Below are positions 11,936-22,190 of a DNA stretch of 64,000 bases, in pieces. Source of the stretch: Charina bottae (Eukaryota; Chordata; Lepidosauria; Squamata; Charinaidae); the NCBI GenBank assembly GCA_023362775.1, contig JALMGJ010000002.1, positions 57,802,914 to 57,866,913 of the forward strand, given 5' to 3'. Below the pieces are notes generated by a model. The model did no database searches. It was not told the origin of the DNA and saw nothing but the letters and a program-made list of their open reading frames with translations. Position numbers and translations under genes: made by a program. Each line of letters begins with the position of its first letter. The stretch's first letter is position 1.

Positions 11936-13300
11936 AAGGAAAGGACTGGGATTACTGGAGTGGACTTAGCATTGCTTGGCTTTCTTCCCAGCTCAGCCAA
12001 AACACCATCTGCTTCTGCATTGGGGGAAGAACCTCTTTCCAGGTTTTCTGCCCAGTTTTTCCCCAAAACCAGAGTTTCTGTTCTGGCAGCTAATTCCCCT
12101 CTCTGCCCTTTCCAAGACCCTGGGTGAAGCCACTACCTGCAACCAGCCAGATCCATTCTAGCCCTCCAGGGTCTGGGGTCTTGGGTGGAGTTCATCCTTC
12201 TGGGTCTTTTCCTCACCCCGAACAGGAATCAACACTTGCCCTATACACCTCACTCCACTTTCCAGCTTTTCTCCAGAATTTTCTCTCCAGCACCTCCTTC
12301 TACTCCAGCAACAAATTTTACTCTCCACTCCCTCTCTCTCTCTATCTCCAGTTTTGGGTTACTCTGGCAGCATGTCCCACAGCAGCTGAGGAGATGGGTG
12401 TTCTCCCCAGGGCTCTAGTCCCCAACACCTACATAACTCACTCTACCAATGTGACTGCTCACTCAAGATCTCCCCAGCAAAACCACATCCATGACAGGCC
12501 TCAAAATCCATAGATTAACTTAGAGAATGTTTGCATTCTTTGTATTGAAGCATCTCCATCACCTTCACAATATTCGTCTGTTACTTTTCAACTATAACTG
12601 TGGTCCCAGTGTTAATTCTTTATTGTGGCCAAGGTAAGTCATATACAGTAACTTTCCCCTGAGACTTTCTCCAAAGGTGGAGGGATTTTGAAAGGCTCTG
12701 AATCTTTGGGTGATAATATTAGAATTTGTAATAAATTGAGCACAATATAGAAAACTGAAAAGAATATTGGATGGAATGATTGCAAGAAAAAAAGTAAGAT
12801 ATATACACATTTATAAATCAAGTTGACAGTACCAGCTTAGGAGGATTAATGGGTTGCAAAATAACTAGTGATATATTTTTCAACAGAAGTATGAAATATG
12901 ACTAGATTCAATATTTTAGGCAAGCTATAATTCAGTAAAATGCACAATAAGAAGTCTATGACATAGGAAATATTGCATGGGATTCATGTATCCTAGCTCT
13001 GTTACTCCAAAGGAAAAATACCAAAATCCAAACATTTTTAAGGAGGATTTGTCATTCCATAATGCCCTGGTAAACATGTGATGAAGTTACTCATTGAAAT
13101 TATGCTAATAAGCAACTACACTGGGCCCAAACATAAATGTATAACTTGCTTTCATTAAGGATTCAAGAAATATTACTGTTGCACAATTTTGATTTAACAT
13201 CAGGAGAAAAGGAAACAAAATGGCATATTTACTTACTAATCTTACTTAAAAGAAGAAAACGTGGTCAAAGACCTTTTTTCCTGATGTTTATCAGTGTTAT
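11936..13300. other. Stretch without recognised features
   Basis: 12000-12500 is C/T-rich with overlapping short frames on both strands; 12520-13300 is AT-rich. No gene or repeat family was recognised. Confidence 0.45.
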
Positions 13301-13390
13301 ATCTTGGCCATAAAAGATAAAGAATTGTTTTGGCTGTTCAGTGATACCAGGGTTGAGTCATCCTCCTTCTAGTAAAATGAGATGTTTACA
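13301..13390 (+). repeat. 90-bp duplicated segment, copy 1
   Basis: Starts ATCTTGGCCATAAAAGATAA and ends at GATGTTTACA. It matches 16921-17010 with one mismatch over 90 bp. Flanking sequences differ. Confidence 0.85.
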
Positions 13391-14351
13391 ATATTTTAAA
13401 AACAATATAACTTTCATATAGAGATAAAATATATTCTAAAAAGATGAGATCCTAATCTCTATAAAGTAGCAATATGTCCTTGTAGAGAGAAATCGGTTTA
13501 TAGAGCCCACCATTATTTCAGGAGCTTAAAAAACTCTCTACCGGATCTTTTTTCCTCACAACAAACCTGTGAGATAGGATGACAGAATGACTTTCCCAAA
13601 GTCATCATTAGCATCATTGTCATATTTGTCATGAATTCACAAATTCAAAGCTGGATCTTCTTCCTCCTAGTCCAAGGGTCGGAAATGGCGGCTCGCGAGC
13701 CAGATCTGGCTCTTTGGCCCCTTGAGTCTGGCTCCGCAGCCGAACTCACCCCCACCCCTTCCACGCAATTGGATACCACCCCCAAACTCCTCCCGGAAAC
13801 CACCTCCGGGGCCGCCACTCGCCGACCCTCACCTGCCCGGCGGTGCGTAGACACAGGGCCGCGACCGGCGATGGAATGCCACCGAAAGCCGCCCCGCCGC
13901 GCTCGACCAATGACAGCGTGCCGCCTGCGCCCCAACGTTCGGCTCCGAACGCAGAGTATCTCCTGCCACTTCCGCTTCCCCGGAATGCCACCGCCTTAAA
14001 GGGGCCGCGCGCTCATTCCGCGCGCCGCCTCCGGGTCGCAGGTAGATGACGCCCAGTGAGGAGGTTCCGTGCGCGAAGGGCAGGAAGCCCAAGGCGTCGA
14101 TCCGGACCGGGCGGTTGGAGACAGCTGCGACTCTAGCGAAGTCCAGCCAGAGAAGCAAATTCCATCCAGGGGGGGATTCGCTGGCTAAGCCTAAGGAAGC
14201 GCAAAGTCCACGTTAGGTCGGGCTTAACCCCTCGCGTGCTGCGGGTAGTACGAGGGGCAGAGATAGCGGGGCGGGCTATGGAGATGGTAAGGGGATCCCA
14301 GCTGGGGGGAAAGGGGAGAAACTTCTAATAGGCATCGGAGGGCATACCTGG

Positions 14352-15296
14352 CACTCGGGCGCTCCGGCTGGGGTGCAGCGGGACGGGAGCTCTGCCCGCG
14401 CACCTTCCCTAGCTGGTCCTCGCGGGCCAATCGCGTGGAAGGCGCACGGGCGGAGCTGCCTGTCTGGCACTTGGGCGCTCCGGCTGGGGTGCAGCAGGAT
14501 GGGAGCTCCGCCTGTGCACCTTCCCTGGCTGGTCCTCGCAGGCCAATCACGTGGAAGGTGCGCGGGTGGAGCTGCCTGTCTGGCACTTGGGGGCTCCGGC
14601 TGGGGTGCAGCGGGACGGGAGCTCCGCCCGCGTGCCTTCCCTGGCCGGTCCTCACGGGCCGATAGCGTGGAAGGCGCGCGGGCGGAGCTGCCTGCCTGGC
14701 ACTCGGGCGCTCCGGCTGGGGTGAAGCGGGACAGGAGCTCTGCCCGCACGTCTTCCCTGGCCGGTCCTCATGGGCCGATCGCGTGGAAGTCGCGCGGGCG
14801 TAGCTGCCTCTCTGGCACTTGGGCGCTCCGGCTGGGGTGAAGTGGGACGGGAGCTCCGCCCGCGCACCTTCCCTGGCCGGTCCTCACGGGCCGATTGCGT
14901 GGAAGTCGCGCGGGCGGAGCTGCCTGTCTGGCACTCAGGCGTTCCGGCTGGGGTGCAGCGGGACGGGAGCTCTGCCCGCGCGCCTTCCCTGGCCGGTCCT
15001 CAAGGGCCGATCATGTGGAAGGCGCGCGGGCGGAGCTGCTTGTCTGGTACTCGGGCGCTCCGGCTGGGGTTCAGCGGGACGGGAGCTCCGCCCGCACGCC
15101 TTCCCTGGCAGGTCCTCACGGGCCGATCGCGTGGAAGGCGCGCGGGCGGAGCTGCCTGTCTGGCACTCGGGCGCTCCGGCTGGGGTGCAGCGGGACGGGA
15201 GCTCTGCCCGCGCGCCTTCTCTGGCCGGTCCTCACGGGCTGATTGCGTGGAAGGTGCGCGGGTGGAGCTGCCTGTCTGGCACTTGGGCGCTCCGGT
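14352..15296. repeat. 116-bp tandem array, eight units plus a partial one
   Basis: Units start at 14352, 14468, 14584, 14700, 14816, 14932, 15048 and 15164, each exactly 116 bp apart. A partial ninth starts at 15280. Each unit has CTCCGGCTGGGGTGCAGCGG, an ACGGGAGCTC block and a box like CCAATCACGTGGAAGG. Since 116 is not a multiple of three, the long frames crossing it are not selected coding sequence. Confidence 0.95.
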
Positions 15297-15740
15297 AGAG
15301 CGGCCCCGCCACCGCCCTTTCTCTCCGGCTTGGATTCCGGGAAGGCAGCGGGGGGGCTCGCAGAGGGAGGCAAGCAGGCAGGTAAGCGAGCAAGCAAGCG
15401 GGTGGGCGGGTGGCCCGGGCCTCCTCCTCCGCCGGTGGGAGAGAAGGTGGAGCGGCTGCCCACCTGCCTCCACCTGCCCTGAGGGGACCGACCCGGTGGC
15501 AGCGGCGGCAGCAGCGGCTCCCCTGAAGTGTGCTGCTTGTCGTCGCCGCCCACCTCATTTCCTGCCCCCATCATTCCCTTGGCTCGATGCAGGTGGGCGG
15601 AAGCGGCAGCCCTGCCCGCGCCGAGTGGCGGTAGCGCGGCCCTGCCGCCGCCCTTTCTCTCTGGCTTGGATCCCGGGAAGGGAGCGGGGGGCCTCCCGGA
15701 GGGAGGCAATCAGGCAGGCAAGCGGGCGGGGCGGGCGGGC
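15295..15740. repeat. Internal duplication in the hAT element
   Basis: The segment starting GTAGAGCGGCCCCGCC at 15295 recurs at 15631 as GTAGCGCGGCCCTGCC, 336 bp later. It includes the shared CCCTTTCTCTCCGGCTTGGAT and GGGAAGGGAGCGGGGGG parts. Each copy extends for about 90 bp. Confidence 0.8.
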
Positions 15741-15897
15741 GGCCCGGGCCTCTGCCGCCGGGCCCGCCCCCCTTGGCGCCTGTGCGGCTCCCCCGCGCCC
15801 ACTCCGCCTGGCCAGACATGCCCCGCTCTGCAGGCCGGGCTCACCGAGGAGGACCCCCGACCCTCCCAAACAGACTCGCCCTCCCGCCCACCCCCAT

Positions 15898-16012
15898 AAG
15901 CCACGTGATTGGCTCCTGCCTGCAAACCCTGCCCCCTTCCACGTGATTAGCCCCTGCCCGCAAACCCCGCCCCTTCCACGCGATTGGCCCCCGCCCGCAA
16001 TCCCCGCCCCCT
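15898..16012. promoter_or_regulatory. Three CCAAT / E-box / GC-box modules
   Basis: Three consecutive modules read CCACGTGATTGGCTCCTGCC, TTCCACGTGATTAGCCCCTG and TTCCACGCGATTGGCCCCCG. Each has a CACGTG- or CACGCG-type box next to an inverted CCAAT box and is followed by CCCCGCCC-type GC boxes. The same box appears in reverse in the 116-bp units. It looks like promoter material (USF, NF-Y and Sp1 type sites). Function is inferred only. Confidence 0.5.
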
Positions 16013-16403
16013 GGCTCTCGAGCATTTCAAAATGTGCACGAGCATGTCAAAATGGCTCCCAGCATAAAAAGTTTGCCGACTCCTGTCCTAGTCTAAAGTG
16101 CTAGACTAGAGTAGTCTAAAGTACTAGTCCTCCTGAAGTACTAGTACTCCTAGGCTAAAGCACTAGACTAGACCCCTATAATGGCATCTTCAGGGGGTGG
16201 TACCCCCTGTATCAATCAAGACTTTTAACAATATTTGAAGTATAGTACATATCTACTTCATTTAATTGCAATGGATCTCCTCAGTGTTATATAAAATTCA
16301 TATACTAAGCACAAGAAGTTCTCTTGAAGGTCTGAACTCTGAAGGAAAGGAATCTCATTAGAATTTTTGTGGCAAAGATTCAACTATTTACCTTTTACAA
16401 CTA

Positions 16404-16453
16404 TTTCAGAAAGCACCAAGATATGCTTTGGCAATTGAGGTGGATAGATAGAT

Positions 16454-16496
<43 letters not shown>

Positions 16497-16558
16497 GATA
16501 AATAGATATCAAACTATTTAGCCATCTCAATTGCCAAAGCATCTCTTTGTGGTTTCTG

Positions 16559-16561
<3 letters not shown>
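16404..16561. repeat. Inverted repeat flanking a (GATA)n run
   Basis: Left arm 16404-16443 and right arm 16521-16561 are about 40 bp long with about four mismatches (shared core GCTTTGGCAATTGAG). Between them lies a GATA array at 16444-16510. The whole could fold as one hairpin. Confidence 0.8.

Positions 16562-16562
<1 letters not shown>

Positions 16563-16600
<38 letters not shown>
16563..16600. repeat. (GA)n microsatellite
   Basis: A run of AG dinucleotides directly after the right arm of the inverted repeat. Confidence 0.9.
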
Positions 16601-16920
16601 ACATGTGGTCCATAGAAGTGAAGAACTCAGGTCTTCCCCCACTTTTTTACTTATCTTTGATGGCAGTTCTCCACTAGTTGGTGCTATGGGTTGGAAGTTG
16701 GGAATATCACCCATAATATTTCATAATGAATCCTATGATAGTTTTATGTTTCCACACAGTAATACGTATAAAGGGTGGAACTTTCATTGTGAAATTATGA
16801 AGCACATCATTCTGACATTATTGTGGTCAGAAATGGACCCCTATGCTGACCTGTCCCCAGGCCTAGGTTTTCTAAAAATAAGCCTTTCTTCTGGCCTTTA
16901 GGTGACAACAACAATCTTGA

Positions 16921-17010
16921 ATCTTGGCCATAAAAGATAAAGAATTGTTTTGGCTGTTCAGTGATACCAGGGTTGAGTCATCCTCCTTCTAGTAAAATGA
17001 GAAGTTTACA
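16921..17010 (+). repeat. 90-bp duplicated segment, copy 2
   Basis: Same orientation as 13301-13390, with one mismatch (GAAG for GATG near the end). It lies 3.6 kb away on the other side of the hAT element. Confidence 0.85.
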
Positions 17011-17605
17011 AATTCTTAACCAAAGTAAAATATTCTGTTTGTCAAGAACCTAGGTTAAAGCAGTTATTGGTAGGCATCTTGTATACCTTCAGCTTTCAAA
17101 GTTCAGTAACCTCTCCTAGCTTGAAACTCTGCCTCATGAATGTCTCCAGAGGGAATATTCACAGTATAATATTCCTAACATTAGCAAGTAACTTCATGAA
17201 ACTTGAATTAAAACCAGCTCCCTTGACACCTATTTTGCAGCTGAAGTATAAAGTGAGGGCTGATTTTATGCCAGTTATGAAATTAAATAGCTTTTCAATG
17301 GCCTGAAAAGGGAAAAAAAAGCATGTATAATGAACAAAATGTTTTGGACATGGCCTTGGATTTGTTAACACTTCCTTCAAAGAGATTAGATAATGATCGA
17401 CCAAAGTATTGAAAATGGCATAGAGGACTTATAAAAGGGCAATTACTGGTTTGTTAATGTAAGCTACTTCATGTTTTCATTAGGCAAGACAAATTTTCAG
17501 GCTAAATAAGCATTTTGTGTTTTGTAAAAAATGTTCAGAGGGTGAACATTTGGAAATGGTTATGAGGTGATAGCTTCATCTGTTTCTGGGAGAGAAGCTC
17601 TTCCT
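17011..17605. other. Stretch without recognised features
   Basis: AT-rich sequence with short frames on both strands. Nothing was recognised. Confidence 0.45.
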
Positions 17606-17606
17606 G

Positions 17607-17610
17607 GTGA

Positions 17611-17693
<83 letters not shown>

Positions 17694-17695
17694 CC
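17607..17695. repeat. (GAAA)n microsatellite
   Basis: About 22 perfect GAAA units. Open as Lys-Glu-Arg on one strand and Phe-Leu-Ser on the other, with no gene. Confidence 0.95.
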
Positions 17696-19010
17696 AGCCA
17701 AAGGAATCGTAAAAAGTGGTCGCAGCCAAAAGGAGAGTCATTCAACATTCAACCATTCAACATAATTTTAATGGTTTATTAAAATTTGAGTGGCAATCTC
17801 TAGATTTTCATTGTACTTTTCCCACTCTCTTGATTCATTTATTAGTCTCCTGCTATCACTGACACAGTTGTTTGCTTCCCACACATTTGCACACACTGGT
17901 CATAGTGGTTTTGATTCCTGATTCTTTCCCAGTTCCAAATTATATTTAATGATACTGAACATGCTCATTTGTGCATTATAAATTTAACAAATATGTTGGA
18001 GTGGAGAGCTGACAAAATAGATTTATGTATAGTAGCAGTGAATATTTACTATTTGTGCATTCCAAAGCCAAATACATAAATAAATAAAATCTATCCAAAA
18101 ATAACAGAGGAATTGTAATGATTATTTCTCACTGACAAAGAGCCAATGATGGTGGGAGAAATGTAAGGAGGGACATTGCACAGAGGTTCTGTTAGCATCT
18201 TCTTAAGCCAAATGGGTCTTTTCTCAGAACTGTATTGCAATTTCAAAAAGCAGCAACAGAATCCCAGGAAAAGACATGCCTGCTTTAAGGAGTTGCAGAT
18301 TGGTGAGTGTCCCTGTGTGGCCTGGAACATCTCTTTCCCTTTGAATCCGAAGTGCTGCATAGCCGTAACACTCAAACCAGAAGCCCACAATGTACATTGC
18401 TGATAGTCAAATCACATCTAGTGTGATTGAACTTATGATTATAATACTGACAGCATAACAGCTGAATGTAAACTTTCTCCCATTGATTGAATGGATGGAT
18501 TTGTCCTGTCTTAAATACATTTGGACATTATTACATAAATGAGGAACTATTCCTATTGTTTCCAAGCATCTGGCTTTAGCTACCATGTTAGGTGATGACT
18601 GGCCTCTCTCCATCTAGACACAGTCTAATAACTCCCACCAAAAAAAGCTTGAGGGGGGTGCTTTGATTTGACAAAGCTTTATTCAATCATCCCTTCAAAT
18701 TGGATTCACACAGTGAAACAGGGATTTGCTATGAAACAGTGAATCGAATCAGGAAAATCAAATTGATAGCCTTTGGAAGCATTTTGCAGACTCAGTAGCT
18801 TTGCCACTGTTTCTGTCATTGTTACAGACAATACAGTGTGTAGCAATTTTGTTTCTGTATTTGGCAAATCCTGGGGAAATGAGTGGTCTGCCACAGACAT
18901 GAGTTCCATCACCGCATTAAACTCAATGCTTACCAGGGCTTTTTTGAAATGGCAAAATTAACATTGCTACGGGCGTCTTTTATTTCTCTGTTTCATATTT
19001 ATCTATAAAT
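17696..19010. other. Stretch without recognised features
   Basis: AT-rich sequence. Several 60-100-codon frames without domains occur on both strands. No repeat family was recognised. Confidence 0.45.
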
Positions 19011-19011
19011 A

Positions 19012-19034
19012 TTGATTGATAGATGATAGATGAT

Positions 19035-19082
<48 letters not shown>

Positions 19083-19146
19083 TACCGCCCAGAGTTCCCC
19101 ATTGGGGGAGATGGGCGGTCATATAAGTTAAATAAACAAACAAACA
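19012..19146 (+). repeat. (GATA)n joined to an L2-like 3' tail
   Basis: A GATA array (19020-19082) runs into TACCGCCCAGAGTTCCCCAT, GGGCGGTCATATAAGTTAAAT and (AAAC)n. This is the standard L2/L2-SINE 3' terminus of reptiles. Confidence 0.7.
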
Positions 19147-19650
19147 AACAAACATAAATATGTTTTATTGAAGAATTTTTTTACAAAGTTAAAAAGATAA
19201 ACACAAAACAATATAAAAAAGAGTTAGAAAAGATAAAAGATAAAAAAAGTTTTAAAGCAATAGAGAGAAAAATAGAAAAAGAAAAAAAAATGATAGTTAA
19301 GGAAGCAGCTTCTGATCTTCTTCACAGCAGTTATAAACATACTTAAAAACATTTATCCCCTTCAAAATAATAAAACATGGTTCCCTTCTCCCCATATTCT
19401 CCCCTTATTAATCAGTAAATCCAGAAATCAACAGTTCATTTTTATCCATTTTCAGCAAAAAGCCCATAAAGGATTTCCAGTCTTGTATTAAAGTAGTAGT
19501 TGTTCCCTCCCTAATCAAGCAAGTCAGTTCACCCATTTCTGCGAATTCAGCCACCTTCACCATCCATTCCTCTGTTGTAGGTTCATTTCTCTGTTTCTTT
19601 ACTAACCAGTCATAAACCTGAACTTTGCTCCCTCGTGCGCTAATGGGATG
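19147..19650 (-). mobile_element. L1-type LINE 3' end
   Basis: On the minus strand a short frame in the 19600-19410 region reads EEWMVKVAEFAEMGELTCLI and later FMGFLLKMDKNELL. It looks like the C-terminus of an L1 ORF2 protein and is followed by an A/T-rich 3' UTR down to 19150. The rest of the LINE is absent (5' truncation). Confidence 0.6.
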
Positions 19651-21897
19651 TTAGACATCTGTGCTGTAGCTCATCTGGGATTTCAGCTCAGTTCTTCGCA
19701 CTCTGCAATGGCTCAGTCTGACCAGTCTGTTATGCAGTCTTGGGTCAAAGCCTACTTTTAAATTCTGAAAAAGTTGGGCAGGCATATGTCTCTCTGCAAT
19801 AAATAAATGGGTGACTGAATAACAAGGACATATGCAGGCAGAGGTCAAAACACTCAAGATGGCAATCATGGTTGCATGATTAAAGTCTCACCTTTTTTAC
19901 ATCATGCACAGTTACAAAGGGGTTGGGCATCAGTTGCTTGGTCACAATCATCATATTGACTTTTCTGAACCCCCCCCCCCCCCCCGAGGATGCATAAACG
20001 TTGATTATTTTTAGGAATAGGCGATGTATGAACGCTGCTGCTATGTGCCAGCCTCTTCCTCATGGCCTGTCTATCTCTTTACCATTGCACTTTACTATGC
20101 CAGCCTGCTTCTTGGCTAGCCAACCGAGTATTCCCACAAACCACTCCCCCAATACAGCTGACAGGAGGGGTCAAAATTGCAGTGACAGAGTCAGCAAAGC
20201 TACATGCTTCATATGGGCAAGCCAATAGTCATGCTTTAGCCTTACACCTAGCTTATCATCCCTACCACCTCCCGCCAAAAAAAGTCTGCTTTTTAAACCA
20301 CTTTTTAAAAAGAAAAAACAAATGTTAAAGTTAGTGTCCAATAATTTTTGAATTGACTCGGCCCAATTTAGGCTTTTCGTTAGACTGTTTGGTTGTTTTT
20401 CTGTTGCCCTTTCCTCATCCATGGTCGAAAAAACAGTGCAGCAAAAGCTTGAACATACCCAGCAGATGTGGTTATGTGAGGTGGGAGGGTCAGGCTCACT
20501 GTCAGCCTCTGCAAGTCCTGGGCTTTGCTGCCTTCAGTCCTCCATCTCTCACCATGCCTTCCAATCAGCGAATCCAAAGAGGACCAGCGGGTGAGGCTTT
20601 CTGACCAAAATTGTTGTGAAGACTGCCTGTGCCCAGTGGCAATATGCAGCCATGCCACACATGTTTAGCCAAGGCATTCTCAAGTTCTCTATTAGGAAGG
20701 GAAACTGAAATAATTCTAATTCAATTTCAGCATCATTTCAGGCACTTTATGATCATTCAGAAACAAGCATTGCCAGCCCATTTACCACAGATTCACTTTG
20801 CAATTATACCACTGTGCTAACCAATGTACCCAGAAAAAACCCTATGAACTTGTTTTCCCATTGATTAGACTAATTGTGCTCAGACAGAATGCTTCTTCAT
20901 GTCATTGCAGGCACCCTTTCATTTGTTTTCATCTTGGTAACCAGCTCTCAATTGTGTCAGGGTCCAGATGTAAATCCTTGATAGCCTCCAGATAGCAGTA
21001 CCCATTTTTATTCTCACCCTGTTCCCAGTAGCATTCTCCTTTGCTTGAAATTTGTTTTCTTGTCAAATGTGGATATATGTTTTTGTGCACGAAAGCCTCA
21101 TTCTACTTAATGTACCATATGGCCCAAATTAAATTAACTTTAAACACATTAACTTAGAAAGTTTCTTATACCACCATCAACATTTTTGTAATTTCTCCAA
21201 ATGATTCTTCTATGGACAGTTCAGCATCTTATTCTAAAATCTAGTATTGTAATAATTTGGAAAAAAAAAGTGCATTAGAAAATGTACCTACACAAGAAAC
21301 CTTTTCAAGACTGATAATACACTGTATTGAGTCTATAAATGCTTGTGACTTAAAAGTTAAACAAATCAGGCTCAAATCCTTGGCAGTTTTGCATAGATTG
21401 AATATTAATCCTGATGAATTTTAAAAATGGAGAGCAAGAGAGAGAGAAAATATGTATTAAGGACCATATAGATTTTTGAAGGAACATTTTACTTTGACAA
21501 GGGTTTGAATGAAGCATATTTTTGAAACTGTTTCATTAAACAAATTGGGGAATGGAACATGCAAACTGATACTGTGCTCATGTAGTAACTGTGATCTTAA
21601 CTCTTAATAAACTTTCATGACTTTCTCTGGGAAATCTTTGAGAATTCCTGGGAAATTGGTAAAATGTCAATTACAGGATGGTAAATGGTGAGCTTGTTTT
21701 CAAAAGGTGGCCAAAGAAGGATCGTTGTAGTTTGTTATAGTAACTAAGGCTCATTTTTTCATCATCCCTCTTAAAATCCCAGTCATGAATAAAGGACCCT
21801 GAAAAAATAATATGTGCTCCAGATTATGTGTGTCCCTAAACATAAACATGAGCTTTAGAGAAAACATATTTTTATCTTCATTAAGAAAGGGGAAATA
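19651..21897. other. Stretch without recognised features
   Basis: Contains a 17-base C run at 19970-19985 and otherwise mixed sequence. Overlapping short frames on both strands have no recognisable domain. Confidence 0.45.
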
Positions 21898-22190
21898 ATC
21901 AACGCTGACTGCTCATTGGAAGGACAGATACTGAAGCTGAAGCTCAAATACTTTGGCCACCTAATGAGAAGAGAAGTCTCACTGGAAAAGACCCTGATGC
22001 TGGGAAAGACTGAAGGCAAAAGGAGAAGGGGACGGCAGAGGATGAGATGGTTAGATAGCATCACCGATGTAATGAACATGAATTTGAGTAAACTCCGGGA
22101 GAGAGTGGAGGACAGGAAGGCCTGGCGTGCTATGGTCCATGAGGTCATGAAGAGTTGGACACGACTAAATGACTGAACAACAACAAAGAG
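21898..22190 (+). pseudogene. BovB LINE 3' end (C-terminus and tail)
   Basis: The frame encodes the last ~85 residues of a BovB ORF2 (KLKYFGHLMRRE, EKTLMLGKTEG, RGRQRMRWLDSI, DRKAWRAMVHEV). It ends with the tail GACACGACTAAATGACTGAA and (CAA)n. This C-terminus is closer to the ruminant-type BovB end (RGRQRMRWLD) than to the copy at 46432-49654 (RGRPRPIWID), so at least two BovB subfamilies are present. Confidence 0.85.

Larger units (their letters stand above)
13673..16085. mobile_element. 2.4-kb hAT-type element with CpG-rich interior
   Basis: Ends CAAGGGTCGG... and ...CCGACTCCTG form a hAT-like terminal inverted repeat. The 8-bp target duplication TCCTAGTC is perfect at 13665-13672 and 16086-16093. 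The subterminal text (GGCTCGCGAGCCAGATCTGGCTCTTTGG) is the usual Charlie-like hAT lead. No transposase is present. The inside is very GC-rich with frequent CpG in an otherwise AT-rich region. It holds a 116-bp tandem array, a 336-bp-spaced duplication and three CACGTGATT boxes, so all open frames here are composition artefacts. Confidence 0.85.

Noticed and set aside
13631..14158. Overlapping frames of 68-122 codons on both strands
   Set aside because: High GC at the left end of the hAT element makes stops rare. No conserved protein was recognised.
14770..16104. 444-codon open frame on the plus strand
   Set aside because: It crosses the 116-bp tandem array, whose unit length is not a multiple of three, and a GC-rich region with long frames in most phases. 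There is no domain.
17535..17782. Frames over the (GAAA)n run
   Set aside because: Composition artefact of the microsatellite.
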